A DNA stretch of 64,000 bases, taken from Pseudomonas duriflava (GTDB taxonomy: Bacteria; Pseudomonadota; Gammaproteobacteria; Pseudomonadales; Pseudomonadaceae). Positions 46,902 through 55,905 of the stretch are shown here, piece by piece. A program made the position numbers and the translations under genes. The number at the start of each line of letters is the position of its first letter. The stretch's first letter is position 1. The notes under the pieces are model-generated. The model was not told the DNA's origin. It saw only the letters and a list, made by a program, of their open reading frames with translations, and searched no databases. The stretch is from contig NZ_VLKY01000004.1 in the NCBI RefSeq assembly GCF_007830155.1, forward strand, positions 310,001 through 374,000, given 5' to 3'.

Positions 46902-48233
46902 TCAGACAGGGCTTGAGCGTCCGGTCATTTCTCGGGCCATTTCTGTGGCGTAGCTGTCAGTCATGCCTGCAATGAAATCGATCACACGCAGGAACGCGTG
47001 ATACAGGGACCAGCTTGGGTCCGGTGCGTTATTGCCCAGCAGATCGAGAATACGCCGGTGCTTAAAGGAGAGTTCCTGGCCGCGATGTTGTTCCAGTGCG
47101 GCACCGCAAAAGGCGTTGAGCAAGATCTCCAGTGTGGTATACGCGCCGATCTCATGCAGCGTCTTGCGCTTGTCCTGAAAAATCTTTTCCCGGGCCATGG
47201 CCTTGGCGCGCTGGACGCAACGTTTGGCCGGTCCGTCCATGTGCTCAACCAGATCATCCTCTAGTGTGCCGGCAAGCAAGGCGTCTTGTTGCTCTACAAA
47301 TGCCTGGGCGGTCGCATTGGTCAGATGCTCAATGGCCTTGCCACGTAAAATGGCAAGTTTGCGGCGTTGGGAATCTTTTGGGCCAAGCTGGCGATAGGTA
47401 TCAGGCAGGTCGTCGCCTACCAGCCCCAGTAGCAGCGCCTCTACTTCACCATAGCTTAAAAGGTCCATCTCCAAGCCGTCTTCCAGGTCGATCAAGGCAT
47501 AGCAAATGTCATCGGCGGCTTCCATGAGATAAACCAGAGGGTGGCGTGCCCAGCGCTGTTCACCTAGTAACGGAAGGCCTAGTTTGTCGGCAATTTGCTC
47601 CAGTATGGGCAGCTCGCTCTGGTAGCAGCCAAACTTGTGCTTTTTGTAACCGGGAGCCTCGGCGTAGCGAGACGTCCAGGGATATTTCACGTAAGTGCCC
47701 AGGGTGGCATAGGTCAGCCGCGTACCGCCGTCGAACTGGTGGTACTCAAGCTGAGTCAGCAAACGAAAGCCTTGGGCGTTACCTTCAAAATGCAAGAAAT
47801 CGTCCCGCTCGGCTTCGGTCATGTCGTCCAGCCAACCACGCGAGGTTGCCTGGGAGAACCAGTAGCGAATAGCATCCTCGCCAGAGTGGCCAAACGGTGG
47901 ATTACCAATGTCATGGGCCAGGCAGGCTGACTGTACAATGACGCCGATATCACTTGGCTCGCACCAGTCAGGTAACTGATCACGGAGCATCTCACCCACA
48001 CGCATGCCTAGGGAGCGGCCAACACAGCTGACTTCCAAACTGTGGGTCAGGCGCGTATGGATATGATCGTTGCTGCTGACAGGATGAACCTGTGTCTTAC
48101 GGCCCAGGCGGCGAAATGCACCGGAAAAGATGATTCGGTCGTGATCCTTGTGGAAGGGGCTCCGCCCAAGCTCTGCATTGCTGTGCACCGCCTTGCCAAG
48201 GCGTTCACGGGTAAGAAGTGTTTGCCAGTCCAA
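46902..48233 (-). CDS. dgt: dGTP triphosphohydrolase-like protein
   Basis: 443-aa HD-domain enzyme that cleaves dNTPs (dGTP in E. coli) to nucleoside and tripolyphosphate. The metal site is formed by His in THSLEVS, HD in [19 protein letters not shown], and a later Asp in the [16 protein letters not shown] segment. Its start ([13 protein letters not shown]) and RLGRKTQV block are typical of the shorter Pseudomonas Dgt group. Cytoplasmic, monocistronic and convergent with the cellulose operon. Whether it prefers dGTP is family inference. Confidence 0.92.
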   Translation of the reverse strand: MDWQTLLTRERLGKAVHSNAELGRSPFHKDHDRIIFSGAFRRLGRKTQVHPVSSNDHIHTRLTHSLEVSCVGRSLGMRVGEMLRDQLPDWCEPSDIGVIVQSACLAHDIGNPPFGHSGEDAIRYWFSQATSRGWLDDMTEAERDDFLHFEGNAQGFRLLTQLEYHQFDGGTRLTYATLGTYVKYPWTSRYAEAPGYKKHKFGCYQSELPILEQIADKLGLPLLGEQRWARHPLVYLMEAADDICYALIDLEDGLEMDLLSYGEVEALLLGLVGDDLPDTYRQLGPKDSQRRKLAILRGKAIEHLTNATAQAFVEQQDALLAGTLEDDLVEHMDGPAKRCVQRAKAMAREKIFQDKRKTLHEIGAYTTLEILLNAFCGAALEQHRGQELSFKHRRILDLLGNNAPDPSWSLYHAFLRVIDFIAGMTDSYATEMAREMTGRSSPV

Positions 48234-48345
48234 GGACTACCTCGCGGTATCAAAAGGATATAGCAACAACCCTAGCAGGACTGGCCTGTCGAGCGTTACT
48301 GCAATATGCAGATAACGCCTGTTCGACGCCTGAAATCGGAGGAGG

Positions 48346-49518
48346 TCAGAACCCGGGCAGGCACGAAGCGTCGATGTCGACCAGAAGAAGCCTTTCGCCG
48401 TTATGAATGAACTGACCGGCCGTTATGCAGTACTGGTTGGTAGTAGCATCCCGGTAGACATTGGACACGTTCAACCGACGCTCCTGCCAACCTTCGGCGA
48501 GCAAGCTGTAAAAATACGGGCGCCAGGACCAGTTATGGTTCAGATAGCGACGATTCTCCTGCCAGAACATGCCGTTCCATTCCAGGTTGGGGCTGATTTG
48601 CGTGCCATGGCGGTCGCACTGATAGATACGTAGCAGCCAGGGGTAGTCGTGAGGCAGTGGCAAGGCGCTAAGGGTAGCTTTGCTTTCGGCCCAGGGCCGT
48701 ATCGACTGGACGAAGCGGGCCAGCTCCTGACGCAGACTCATCATCTGCTCACGCTCCGTCAGTTTGTGCTGGACATAGTGGGCCCGTAGTTCGGCGAAGC
48801 GGTCGACATGCGTTTCGGCGGGGTGAAAGTCCCGTGTACCCTGCGCAAAAAGGAAGCCTTGTACGTAGCGTGCGCCACATTCCAGTGCAAAGCTCAGTTC
48901 CTCTTCAGTTTCGACGCCTTCTGCAATAATCCAGCATCCCGTCTTTTCCGCCATGATGGCGAGAGCCTTCACCAGTTCGCTGCTTGGGCCGCCACGGGCA
49001 GCAGCCTGGAACAGACGCATGTCCAGTTTCAGAATATCGGGTTGCAGATCCAGAACGCGATCGAGTTGAGAATAGCCTGCGCCGAAGTCATCAATAGCAA
49101 TACGGGCTCCTGCTTCGCGATAGAGGTTGACCACCTCCAGCAGGCGCGTTTGATTACCGGAGAGCTCGGTAATCTCGAATACTACTCGACGTGGGTCAAT
49201 GGCATATCGTTCAAGCTGTTTCAGGCTAGGCAGCTGCTGGCCGGGCTTAAGCCGACTAATCCAGCGGGGCGAGATGTTTAAGCTGAGAAACCAGTCCGCT
49301 GGCGCGCCGTGGAAGTGCTGCAAGGCATCCTCGCGGATAAGACGATCGAGGCGTCGCAGATCGAACAATGGAATTTTAGGGTTGAAAAACAGCGGACCTA
49401 CCGATTCATAAGAGCCGTCTTCCTGGCGCAACCGGCCTAGCGCTTCGACCCCGGCGATACGTCCTGTAGCGGTATCGATGAATGGTTGGAAAAAAGCAAG
49501 TGGGGATCCGATTATCAC
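48346..49518 (-). CDS. EAL-domain protein with C-terminal YkuI-like sensor domain
   Basis: 390-aa cytoplasmic protein with the EAL domain first (residues 1-~245), the domain that hydrolyses cyclic-di-GMP. Motifs are GVEALGRL, LNISPRW, FEITELSG, IDDFGAGYSQLDRV, DILKLDMRLF, IIAEGVETEEE and QGFLFAQG; the metal and base residues appear complete, so activity is plausible. Residues about 290-390 (PWLLRIYQCDRHGTQISPN to ERLLLVDID) resemble the PAS-like YkuI_C domain of B. subtilis YkuI. No signal peptide. It sits 1.5 kb from the cellulose operon, whose synthase binds cyclic-di-GMP. Confidence 0.88.
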   Translation of the reverse strand: MIIGSPLAFFQPFIDTATGRIAGVEALGRLRQEDGSYESVGPLFFNPKIPLFDLRRLDRLIREDALQHFHGAPADWFLSLNISPRWISRLKPGQQLPSLKQLERYAIDPRRVVFEITELSGNQTRLLEVVNLYREAGARIAIDDFGAGYSQLDRVLDLQPDILKLDMRLFQAAARGGPSSELVKALAIMAEKTGCWIIAEGVETEEELSFALECGARYVQGFLFAQGTRDFHPAETHVDRFAELRAHYVQHKLTEREQMMSLRQELARFVQSIRPWAESKATLSALPLPHDYPWLLRIYQCDRHGTQISPNLEWNGMFWQENRRYLNHNWSWRPYFYSLLAEGWQERRLNVSNVYRDATTNQYCITAGQFIHNGERLLLVDIDASCLPGF

Positions 49519-49696
49519 AGCGTGACCCCTACGCGGAACATACCTATCACTAGACGCACCTGATCATTAACGTTGTCGCAATCCTCTGGCAAAAAGGCGG
49601 CCAACATGACCGTCTATCAAGGTAGTCAAGGTTGGCGCCTCCCTGCGCCATTTCCATAGACTTCTTTCTAGAAGGCTGACGTTCTGCAACTGCCGA

Positions 49697-50053
49697 TCAA
49701 GAATAAGGACGATAACGACGAGAAGCGGTCTGTTGCTGTTCGTGCAGATGCTGCTGGCGGACCGCCTGGAAGCGGCGCACAAAGGGGTACACTGCCAAGC
49801 CCAGACGAGCCAGGCGGCCAACGGAGCCCAGGCGCTTGCCAAATAAGGTCAATAGCAGGGTCAGGCCCATGACCATGGGGCCTTTCCCTTGGGTCAGGGC
49901 CTCCTTGGGGCGAAACGTTTCCTTGAGCATACCCAACGGGTTATGCAGCGGTTGGGCATTGTAAAGAAGCTGCTGACGATACAGCTCCATGCGTAGGCGC
50001 ACCATTTGCTTGCGCTTGTCTCGCTCGACGGCAGCAGTCAATGGCTGGTTCAT
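49697..50053 (-). CDS. YqjK-like protein
   Basis: 118-aa protein, third in a yqjD-yqjE-yqjK-type operon. The N-terminal half is a basic amphipathic region (AVERDKRKQMVRLRMELYRQQLLY), followed by a hydrophobic helix (PMVMGLTLLLTLFG) and a basic tail. Similarity to E. coli YqjK is mostly in layout and length, so the name is tentative. ATG 50053 overlaps the YqjE stop by four bases. Function unknown; neighbours are tied to stationary-phase or envelope stress in E. coli. Confidence 0.72.
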   Translation of the reverse strand: MNQPLTAAVERDKRKQMVRLRMELYRQQLLYNAQPLHNPLGMLKETFRPKEALTQGKGPMVMGLTLLLTLFGKRLGSVGRLARLGLAVYPFVRRFQAVRQQHLHEQQQTASRRYRPYS

Positions 50054-50445
50054 GGCAGGAGGCGCTCCCGGTTGCGGGCCAACTCTTCAAGCGTGGCGTG
50101 GAAGGGAGGATTACCCTTGATCAGGCTGAGCGCTTTCAAGACGCAGAGCCCCATGGCAATAGCATAGGCCCCGGACAGTAATAGCGTGGCCAACAGGCGG
50201 TGAGTGTCCCAAAACGCAATGATGACGGCCGCCGACAGCCCCACCAAGACCAACAGGCCAAAAATCAGGCTTAGTCCTGTCAGGAGAAACAGCTTGAACG
50301 TGCGGACCTTTTCTTCCTGAACCTCGATACCGAGGAGTTCCAGATGACTTTGGACAAGACCTACGGCAGCACTGGCCATACGTTTCAAGGAAGGCTTTGG
50401 CGCCTCATCCAAAGGTTCATGGGAAGTCGGCGGAGTAACATCCAT
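50050..50445 (-). CDS. YqjE/phage holin-like family membrane protein
   Basis: 131-aa inner-membrane protein with two long hydrophobic helices (FLLTGLSLIFGLLVLVGLSAAVIIAFW and LLATLLLSGAYAIAMGLCVL) after a soluble N-terminus. This is the DUF1469/YqjE family often annotated as holin superfamily III, although no lysis role is known. The ATG at 50445 is preceded by AAGGAGAG. Middle gene between a DUF883 gene and a YqjK-like gene, all leftward. Confidence 0.85.
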   Translation of the reverse strand: MDVTPPTSHEPLDEAPKPSLKRMASAAVGLVQSHLELLGIEVQEEKVRTFKLFLLTGLSLIFGLLVLVGLSAAVIIAFWDTHRLLATLLLSGAYAIAMGLCVLKALSLIKGNPPFHATLEELARNRERLLP

Positions 50446-50464
50446 TCGTCCCTCTCCTTATGGT

Positions 50465-50845
50465 TCAGCGGCGGGAGAAAAGCAGTCCTACAACAAAGCC
50501 GATGCCGGCAGCGATGCCGACCGCTTTCAGGGGGTGCTCGATTACATAGTCTTCAGTGGCCTCAAGGGCAGCGCGGCTTTGGTCACTGACAGAGCTCTGC
50601 CTGGACATCATGGCTTCTTTGGTGCGCCCCAGCGTTTCGTTCAGCCGGCTGCGCAGTTCTTCGACCTGGCTACTGGCCGAGGAGGCGGTATGCTTGAGCA
50701 GCTTTTCTGCATCGGCAATCAACGTAGCGAATTCAGCGCTCAAGGCATCCTGCGCTTCGTGCAGGTGCTCACGATGGGTCTGCTTGTCAGTACCGGATGA
50801 CTGTTCATCGTCACGGGAAGGAGGGAGCGTGCTTTCCATTGTCAT
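50465..50845 (-). CDS. DUF883 (YqjD/ElaB) ribosome-hibernation-type membrane protein
   Basis: 126-aa protein of the ElaB/YqjD/YgaM family, C-tail-anchored proteins that in E. coli bind 70S ribosomes at the inner membrane in stationary phase. The middle is a long amphipathic coiled region; the C-terminus GIAAGIGFVVGLLFSRR is the family's tail anchor with RR end. Start at ATG 50845 follows AAGGAGTCTCGTT; the longer frame to 50968 lacks support. First gene of the yqj-like operon. Confidence 0.88.
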   Translation of the reverse strand: MTMESTLPPSRDDEQSSGTDKQTHREHLHEAQDALSAEFATLIADAEKLLKHTASSASSQVEELRSRLNETLGRTKEAMMSRQSSVSDQSRAALEATEDYVIEHPLKAVGIAAGIGFVVGLLFSRR

Positions 50846-50943
50846 AACGAGACTCCTTAGCACTAATAGAAAAGATGAGTGATTTGCTTCAGCGGTTTCG
50901 AGCCTGGCCAGACGGCAAAGGTTCCGTTTACACGCATCTCTTC

Positions 50944-52899
50944 TTAACCCATACCGGCCAGTAAGCAAGCCTCGGCCTGCTCCAGAGCCGTTACAGTACC
51001 TTTGAGCAAGACGGTATCGCCGGGCATGAGTTGGAGTTCCTCGGTGAGTTCGAGATCGATCTCGTCTCGCCGGATCGTTTCGATATCAATATTCATTCGG
51101 TGCAGGTTCAACTCAGCCAGTGTTCGGGCTACGGCATAGGCGTGTTCCGGCAATTGCACAACGTGCAGGAGCACCCGACTGGTACGATGGGCGTCCAATA
51201 CCTCGGCCTGGGCGCCCTGGTAATAGCCTTGCAGCAGCCGATAACGTTCGCGCCTGATCTCGTCGATCCGGGCCTGGACATGCCGCTCGGGTAATCCTAA
51301 AAGTAACAGGGCCTGAGAGCCCAGCATCAGGCTAGACTCCAGAAGTTCGGGTACTACGGCACTAGCGCCGGCGGCTCGCAGGTCTGCGTTCAAGCTGCTA
51401 TCACGCGTACGTACCAGGATAGGCAGCTCGGCACACTGCTGGCGTGCCAGGCGAACGATGCCCAGCGCATGGGTTGGATCGTTCACCGCGACCACGAGCA
51501 GACGTGCACGTTGAATACCTACGGCGTCGAGCAGTTCGGCGCGAGACGAGTCACCGTAATGCACATTGGCCTCGATACCGAGCGCTTCCTGAACACGTAT
51601 AGGGTCGTTGTCCAGAGCTACATAGGGAATGGATTCCTTGGCCAACAAACGGGCAATAGACTGACCGACCCGGCCAAAGCCGCAAAGAACAACATGGTTG
51701 CTGATCGTTGCCGTTGCCGCTGCAATATCGACAGGCGCATTGGTCGTATGTTTATGCAGGCGCTGGGCAACGCCCGAGGCGTTTCGAAGAAGTACGGGTG
51801 CCAGCATCATGGAAAGGAAAACGGCTGTCAGCAGGGCGCCAGAAAACGCTTCGTCTGCCAATCCGGCGCCCTTGGCCTGGGCAACCAGGGCAAAACAGAA
51901 CTCTCCGCCCTGGGCTAAAGCTATACTCGTGCGCCAGGCTGTTGACGTATTGCCGAAGCGCCAGCGAACAAGCAGGGCGACGATAGCGAATTTCACTATC
52001 ACCAAAGCAACGACTAAGGCCATGACAAAGCCGGGCTGTCGAATCAATACCTGGATATCGATGAGCATGCCTACGCTGATAAAGAACAGACCGAGCAGGA
52101 CATCCCGAAACGGACGCAGGTCAGCCTCTACCTGATGCCGGTAGCGGCTTTCACCTAACAGCATGCCGGCCAGAAACGCGCCGAACCCCATGGATAGCCC
52201 CATCAGGTGGGTGAGCCAGGCGGTGAGAAAAACAATCAGCAAGGCCAACAGTAAAAACAGTTCGGCCGAACGCGAACTGGCAATCTCACGAAAAAGCGGG
52301 GGCAGTAACCAGCGGCTGGCAACCACCAATGTAATGAACAGTAGGGCCGTCTTGCCCAAGGTTAGAGGCAGTGCCCAATACCAAACGACCGTACCGTCGT
52401 TGCCAAATACCGGAACTAGCGTAAGCAACAGTACCGCGACCACATCCTGAAACAACAGGACACCAATAGTGTTCTGCCCATGGGGCGTAAGTACCTCACC
52501 CAACGTAGAAAGCTCACGGGTCACGATAGCTGTCGACGAAAGTGACAAACCCATACCCAATATGATGGCCGTAGTCGGGCTTGCCCCAAACAGACCTAGC
52601 AAGAGGGCCAGCGGCACACTGCATAGCAGGATTTGCAAACTGCCCAGGCCGAACACGACCCGACGCAAGGCCAGCATCCGAGGTAATGAGAACTCCAGGC
52701 CAAGCATGAACAAAAGAAACACCACGCCCATTTCTGCTATCAGCGGCAGCGACTCGTCGGGTTTAACCCAGCCCAGGGCATTAGGCCCCAAGGCAAGCCC
52801 CACGAACAAATAACCGAGTAGGGCAGGCAGGCCAATACGGCGCATAAGGGCGATGACTGCCAGGGAAGCAGCCAACATAAGAAGAAGATCAATAAACAC
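50944..52899 (-). CDS. Monovalent cation:proton antiporter-2 (Kef type) with RCK domain
   Basis: 651-aa membrane protein. Residues 1-~385 are a twelve-helix CPA2 Na+/H+-exchanger domain with GLSLSSTAIVTRELS and FGAFLAGMLLGESRY; residues ~405-520 are a TrkA-N/RCK domain with the nucleotide motif VVLCGFGRVGQSIARLLA; a TrkA-C domain closes the protein. This is the layout of KefB/KefC and YbaL, which expel K+ or adjust pH under gating by bound nucleotide or thiol adducts. GTG 52899 is preferred since GAGG lies eight bases upstream. No KefF/KefG partner is visible, so glutathione gating is not supported. Confidence 0.88.
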   Translation of the reverse strand: MFIDLLLMLAASLAVIALMRRIGLPALLGYLFVGLALGPNALGWVKPDESLPLIAEMGVVFLLFMLGLEFSLPRMLALRRVVFGLGSLQILLCSVPLALLLGLFGASPTTAIILGMGLSLSSTAIVTRELSTLGEVLTPHGQNTIGVLLFQDVVAVLLLTLVPVFGNDGTVVWYWALPLTLGKTALLFITLVVASRWLLPPLFREIASSRSAELFLLLALLIVFLTAWLTHLMGLSMGFGAFLAGMLLGESRYRHQVEADLRPFRDVLLGLFFISVGMLIDIQVLIRQPGFVMALVVALVIVKFAIVALLVRWRFGNTSTAWRTSIALAQGGEFCFALVAQAKGAGLADEAFSGALLTAVFLSMMLAPVLLRNASGVAQRLHKHTTNAPVDIAAATATISNHVVLCGFGRVGQSIARLLAKESIPYVALDNDPIRVQEALGIEANVHYGDSSRAELLDAVGIQRARLLVVAVNDPTHALGIVRLARQQCAELPILVRTRDSSLNADLRAAGASAVVPELLESSLMLGSQALLLLGLPERHVQARIDEIRRERYRLLQGYYQGAQAEVLDAHRTSRVLLHVVQLPEHAYAVARTLAELNLHRMNIDIETIRRDEIDLELTEELQLMPGDTVLLKGTVTALEQAEACLLAGMG

Positions 52900-53032
52900 C
52901 GCGTGCCTCGTTGAGCCCAAATACCCTCAGTGTAAATCAGTGCCCTTTGGACAACCTGAGCCACATCAAGAAAGCATTCGTACGGGTATCGTCCATACTA
53001 AGTGGATACCCATGGGTCATGGAGTTTTGGTC

Positions 53033-53275
53033 ATGGCGCCTCACTGTCAGTTGCTAGTTACCGAGGCTTGCTCACTGTGCCGAGATGCCGAGGCGGTCTT
53101 AGTGCCATTCATAGAACATGGCTTGTTGGTTGAGCGCGTAGACATCGTGACGCTTGATAAGGGCGTCGCCCGGTACGGTTTACGTATACCGGTTCTACGG
53201 TTGATCGCTGATGGCCGCGAGCTTGACTGGCCTTTCGACAGCCAACAGGTTGCTGCCTTTCTTACGGCTGGCTAA
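53033..53275 (+). CDS. Glutaredoxin-like protein (DUF836)
   Basis: 80-aa thioredoxin-fold protein with the redox motif CSLC in TEACSLCRDAEAVL (residues 13-16) and the cis-Pro segment RIPVLRLI. Such short proteins with CxxC are the DUF836 glutaredoxin-like family. Start ATG 53033 follows GGAGTTTTGGTC. It is divergent from the antiporter gene, 133 bases away, and alone. Physiological partner unknown. Confidence 0.85.
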   Translation: MAPHCQLLVTEACSLCRDAEAVLVPFIEHGLLVERVDIVTLDKGVARYGLRIPVLRLIADGRELDWPFDSQQVAAFLTAG

Positions 53276-53465
53276 TAACATTTCTATCTGTTTCTTCCCG
53301 GAATGCCGCTATCTTTTGATGGGGTGATGGCACGATGCCGTTATTTTCGCGGCATTGGTTGCATTTTTTGCCGAAATTCAAGCTTTTCTTATGAACTCTG
53401 CTGTTTGGGTCACTGTCTTCTTTCTCGCATTCACAAAATTCAAAAATATTTAAAAGAATGGGGGA

Positions 53466-53753
53466 ATGATGAATAGCGCTACTGAAAGACTTATGTCTGC
53501 CTTTTCCGACTATGACTGCACAGTAACGAACCCGCGGCCTGATGGTAGTGTTGTGCTGTGTGTCAAGGATACTGGCAGCGATGCGCACATAACCCGCGTG
53601 ATCACGGCTCGGCAACTGAGCGAACCCAAGGCGCTCCAGCTCGTGATTGACGATATGCGTAAGGATGTATCCTTACGTGCCGGAGCGCTGGCACCGCAGT
53701 GCCTAGCGACCTTACGCAAGACTGGCGCCACGGTAGTCCGTTACGCCGAGTAA
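53466..53753 (+). CDS. DUF3509 family protein, first copy
   Basis: 95-aa cytoplasmic protein of DUF3509, found almost only in Pseudomonas and without known function. Family marks are an early FSDYDCTVTNPRPDGSVVLCV, a short VITARQLSEPKALQLVIDDMR and a long C-terminal helix. Two ATG codons (53466, 53469) are possible; GGGGGA lies upstream. It is preceded by an AT-rich 190-base stretch and followed by a CCGGCAGAC/GTCTGCCGG hairpin (53794-53816). A second, distinct DUF3509 gene lies 0.8 kb away on the other strand. Confidence 0.85.
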   Translation: MMNSATERLMSAFSDYDCTVTNPRPDGSVVLCVKDTGSDAHITRVITARQLSEPKALQLVIDDMRKDVSLRAGALAPQCLATLRKTGATVVRYAE

Positions 53754-53793
53754 GCCGCTATAAACTGGCCTTTTCTGGCTAGCGACTTGTTGT

Positions 53794-53816
53794 CCGGCAG
53801 ACGTCTGGTCTGCCGG
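53794..53816 (+). terminator. Hairpin after DUF3509 gene
   Basis: CCGGCAGAC-GTCTG-GTCTGCCGG, nine perfect pairs, 40 bases after the stop. No T tract follows (TAAGTCAT), so termination is only likely. The rest of 53754-54046 holds a weak CTTAATC/GATTAAG hairpin near 53879 and nothing else clear. Confidence 0.5.
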
Positions 53817-54046
53817 TAAGTCATCCTCTTATGTCCTCTGTTTGTCTTGCCTTGAAAGCTGTAAACGGCCTGTATGTTCTTAATCACAATTCGATTAAGC
53901 CAGTCCGACAAAGTCTCTTGAAAGTTTTTTACCGCGCCTAGGTTACTCAGTCTCGCTGGCCTTCAAGCCCTGTATGTTTTTCAAAACCAGGGGGTCAAGA
54001 GGCGGGTATGAAACGAGACGGCCAGCACGATGTATCGTGTAGCGAC

Positions 54047-54565
54047 TCAGAATTTGCACGGCATCAGACGGCAGGTTTGGCAGGGCGGAGAGAGATCGTC
54101 GGTGCTCACCGCAGAGCAGTTGTGCGGCTTTTCGATGGCATCGGTCCAGGCGGGAAACTCGAGGCCCTGGCTCGCCAAGGCACGTTGGGCGGCGAGGATT
54201 ACTCTGTTGAGAAAAGCCGGGTCGCTGTATTGGACACGGCGTAAACGCAAGGAGCGATAGGCAACGCGTCCATAGAGGTCAAGCACGCTAAAGGTGAAGG
54301 CCTCCTGCCGGTCGGGAATCGTGGGCCAGACCTGAAGGGGGGCGAGGGCTTCGGCTAATTGATCACACGCAGCGGCATAAGTAGAGGAAGACGCTGTCGA
54401 GCCCAATAGAGACAGGGGCTCTGTAACCGTGGCCATTGCCAACGCGGGGGCAACAGACATGTTTTGAGAAGCCGGCATTGCAGGCGTCGAGGCAGGCGGC
54501 GACGCAAGGACCGTATTTCTGAGATCTACCAAAGAAATACGACCGTTGCCGGTAGGCAAAGGCAT
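54047..54565 (-). CDS. Uncharacterised 172-aa protein
   Basis: I do not recognise this protein. It begins 11 bases after the stop of a DUF3509 gene on the same strand, so it is probably cotranscribed. The N-terminal third is rich in Ala, Pro and Ser and looks disordered; the rest (QLAEALAPLQVWPTIPDRQEAFTFSVLDLYGRVAYRSLRLRR onward) may fold, and the C-terminus holds CQTCRLMPC with three Cys that might bind metal. The ATG at 54565 has a weak ribosome binding site. Overlapping frames on the other strand look like shadows. Confidence 0.55.
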   Translation of the reverse strand: MPLPTGNGRISLVDLRNTVLASPPASTPAMPASQNMSVAPALAMATVTEPLSLLGSTASSSTYAAACDQLAEALAPLQVWPTIPDRQEAFTFSVLDLYGRVAYRSLRLRRVQYSDPAFLNRVILAAQRALASQGLEFPAWTDAIEKPHNCSAVSTDDLSPPCQTCRLMPCKF

Positions 54566-54576
54566 AAAGCAACCGA

Positions 54577-54855
54577 TCAGTTGGGGAGAGAGTACGTTTT
54601 ATAAGGTGACAAAGAGGCAAGAAGCTCAGGGACACCACGGCCATTGTCGATAGCCATGCCTAGACGGATGCTGTCAATAACACGATCCAGTTTCTTAGGC
54701 GTGTGCAGTTGCTCCTTGGTGATCAGGCGGCGTACCTTGACGCCGGACTCATCAGATAGCGTCAGAGTAACGCTTCCATCCATGCGTTCGATGCGGAAAT
54801 TGACGCGATAGTCGGCTTCGAATGCCGAAGCGATAACTTGAAAGGGATTACTCAT
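54577..54855 (-). CDS. DUF3509 family protein, second copy
   Basis: 92-aa member of the same Pseudomonas family as the gene at 53466 but clearly diverged: SAFEADYRVNFRIERMDGSVTLTL and LITKEQLHTPKKLDRVIDSIR align with the corresponding blocks. ATG 54855 is preferred; a GTG three codons upstream is possible. It is transcribed with the 172-aa gene downstream. Function unknown. Confidence 0.85.
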   Translation of the reverse strand: MSNPFQVIASAFEADYRVNFRIERMDGSVTLTLSDESGVKVRRLITKEQLHTPKKLDRVIDSIRLGMAIDNGRGVPELLASLSPYKTYSLPN

Positions 54856-54996
54856 ACGCGTCACCTGATTGCCATCAAACCGTCACGCTGTCATTGACCC
54901 AGGTCATGCTCGCAAAGTTTCACGTTTTTTTTATGAAGCTGACAGATGAGCAAAACTCCTCATTTCTTGCATCGTATTAATCGTTTTTTGCGTCTA

Positions 54997-55668
54997 TCAG
55001 CCTTTTTCTATGGTCAAAATCTGTTCTGCCACAGCGGTAAGGTCAGCGCCTTGTACCGTGGGTGGCGCTAAAGGGCTGGGTACTTGCAGGCGATCACGCA
55101 TTACCAGAGCGGTCCGCAGCCCTGCCCGTTGGGCTCCTGCAATATCCCAGGCATGAACGGCTATCAGCCAAAGCTGGTCGGGGGGCAAGGCCAGCGTCTT
55201 GGCGGTTTGGAGATAAGCCGGCGCGGCTGGTTTCAGGGTATGGGCCGCTTCGGCGGAAAGCACTTCATCGAATTGATCACGCAGGCCAGCGGCTGTGAGC
55301 TGAAGTTCGGCCAACTCTCGGGCGTTGTTGGTCAGAGCTACCAGACGTACGCCGGACTGGCGCAGGCGCTTAAGGGCAGGCAGGGCATCGGCATGAGCCG
55401 GCAGCATGCGCAGCGCACTCTTTACACTGTGGCGGTCGGCCTCACTGAGTTGGATGTTTTCACGCTGCGCCTGCATGGTCAAAGCAGCCTGTCCGGCTTC
55501 CTCAAACGGGATGTAAGGTCCAGTAATCACCGAAACCAGGGCATTCTGAAGGGTCTGGGCAAACCAGGCGTGCCGTGCTGTAGAAGAGCCAAAAATTTGC
55601 AGAAATACTGCATCGAGGCCGGATAGGTCCAAAAGGGTTTCATTGACATCAAACAGGCAGCAGGTCAT
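54997..55668 (-). CDS. Haloacid dehalogenase, type II
   Basis: 223-aa HAD-superfamily hydrolase of the L-2-haloacid dehalogenase type. The nucleophile motif is CLFDVNETLLDL at the N-terminus (Asp), motif II is LVALTNNARE and the Lys of motif III follows in AAHTLKPAAPAYL. The motif IV segment LIAVHAWDIAGAQRAG carries the Asp. In dehalogenases the Asp acts on C-Cl bonds; many homologues have other substrates, so the activity is only probable. Start ATG 55668 is chosen after TAGGATG; ATG codons at 55674 and 55677 are alternatives. No partner genes. Confidence 0.85.
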   Translation of the reverse strand: MTCCLFDVNETLLDLSGLDAVFLQIFGSSTARHAWFAQTLQNALVSVITGPYIPFEEAGQAALTMQAQRENIQLSEADRHSVKSALRMLPAHADALPALKRLRQSGVRLVALTNNARELAELQLTAAGLRDQFDEVLSAEAAHTLKPAAPAYLQTAKTLALPPDQLWLIAVHAWDIAGAQRAGLRTALVMRDRLQVPSPLAPPTVQGADLTAVAEQILTIEKG

Positions 55669-55737
55669 GGCCATCATCCTAAGGGGTATCAAGCATGGAC
55701 CATGATGGAAACAGCAGGTTGCGTCTTGGTGTGGGAG

Positions 55738-55755
55738 GCAAATAAAGTTTCATCC
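55738..55755 (+). repeat. Islet boundary repeat, left outer copy
   Basis: GCAAATAAAGTTTCATCC. The reverse complement occurs with one mismatch at 59663-59680 (GGATGAGACTTTATTTGC). A shorter direct copy follows at 55807. Confidence 0.7.
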
Positions 55756-55806
55756 CGTTGCAGCCTTGGAGTCTAGTAACTGAGTTGCTAACCAGCTTTG
55801 CGATTA

Positions 55807-55822
55807 GGTTAAAGTTTCATCC
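55807..55822 (+). repeat. Islet boundary repeat, left inner copy
   Basis: GGTTAAAGTTTCATCC shares TAAAGTTTCATCC with the outer copy. It is followed directly by ATTTTCCGTGAACAGTGC (55824-55841), which recurs with one mismatch at 59226-59243. Confidence 0.6.
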
Positions 55823-55905
55823 TATTTTCCGTGAACAGTGCTTTTCCAGCCATCGCAAGCCACACGAAGCCCGGGAGATCGCGATTCGGAAGGCCGCTAT
55901 CGACC

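Noticed and set aside
54008..54260. Two overlapping plus-strand frames of 76-78 aa
   Set aside because: Both overlap the minus-strand 172-aa frame, neither has a good start or recognisable content.
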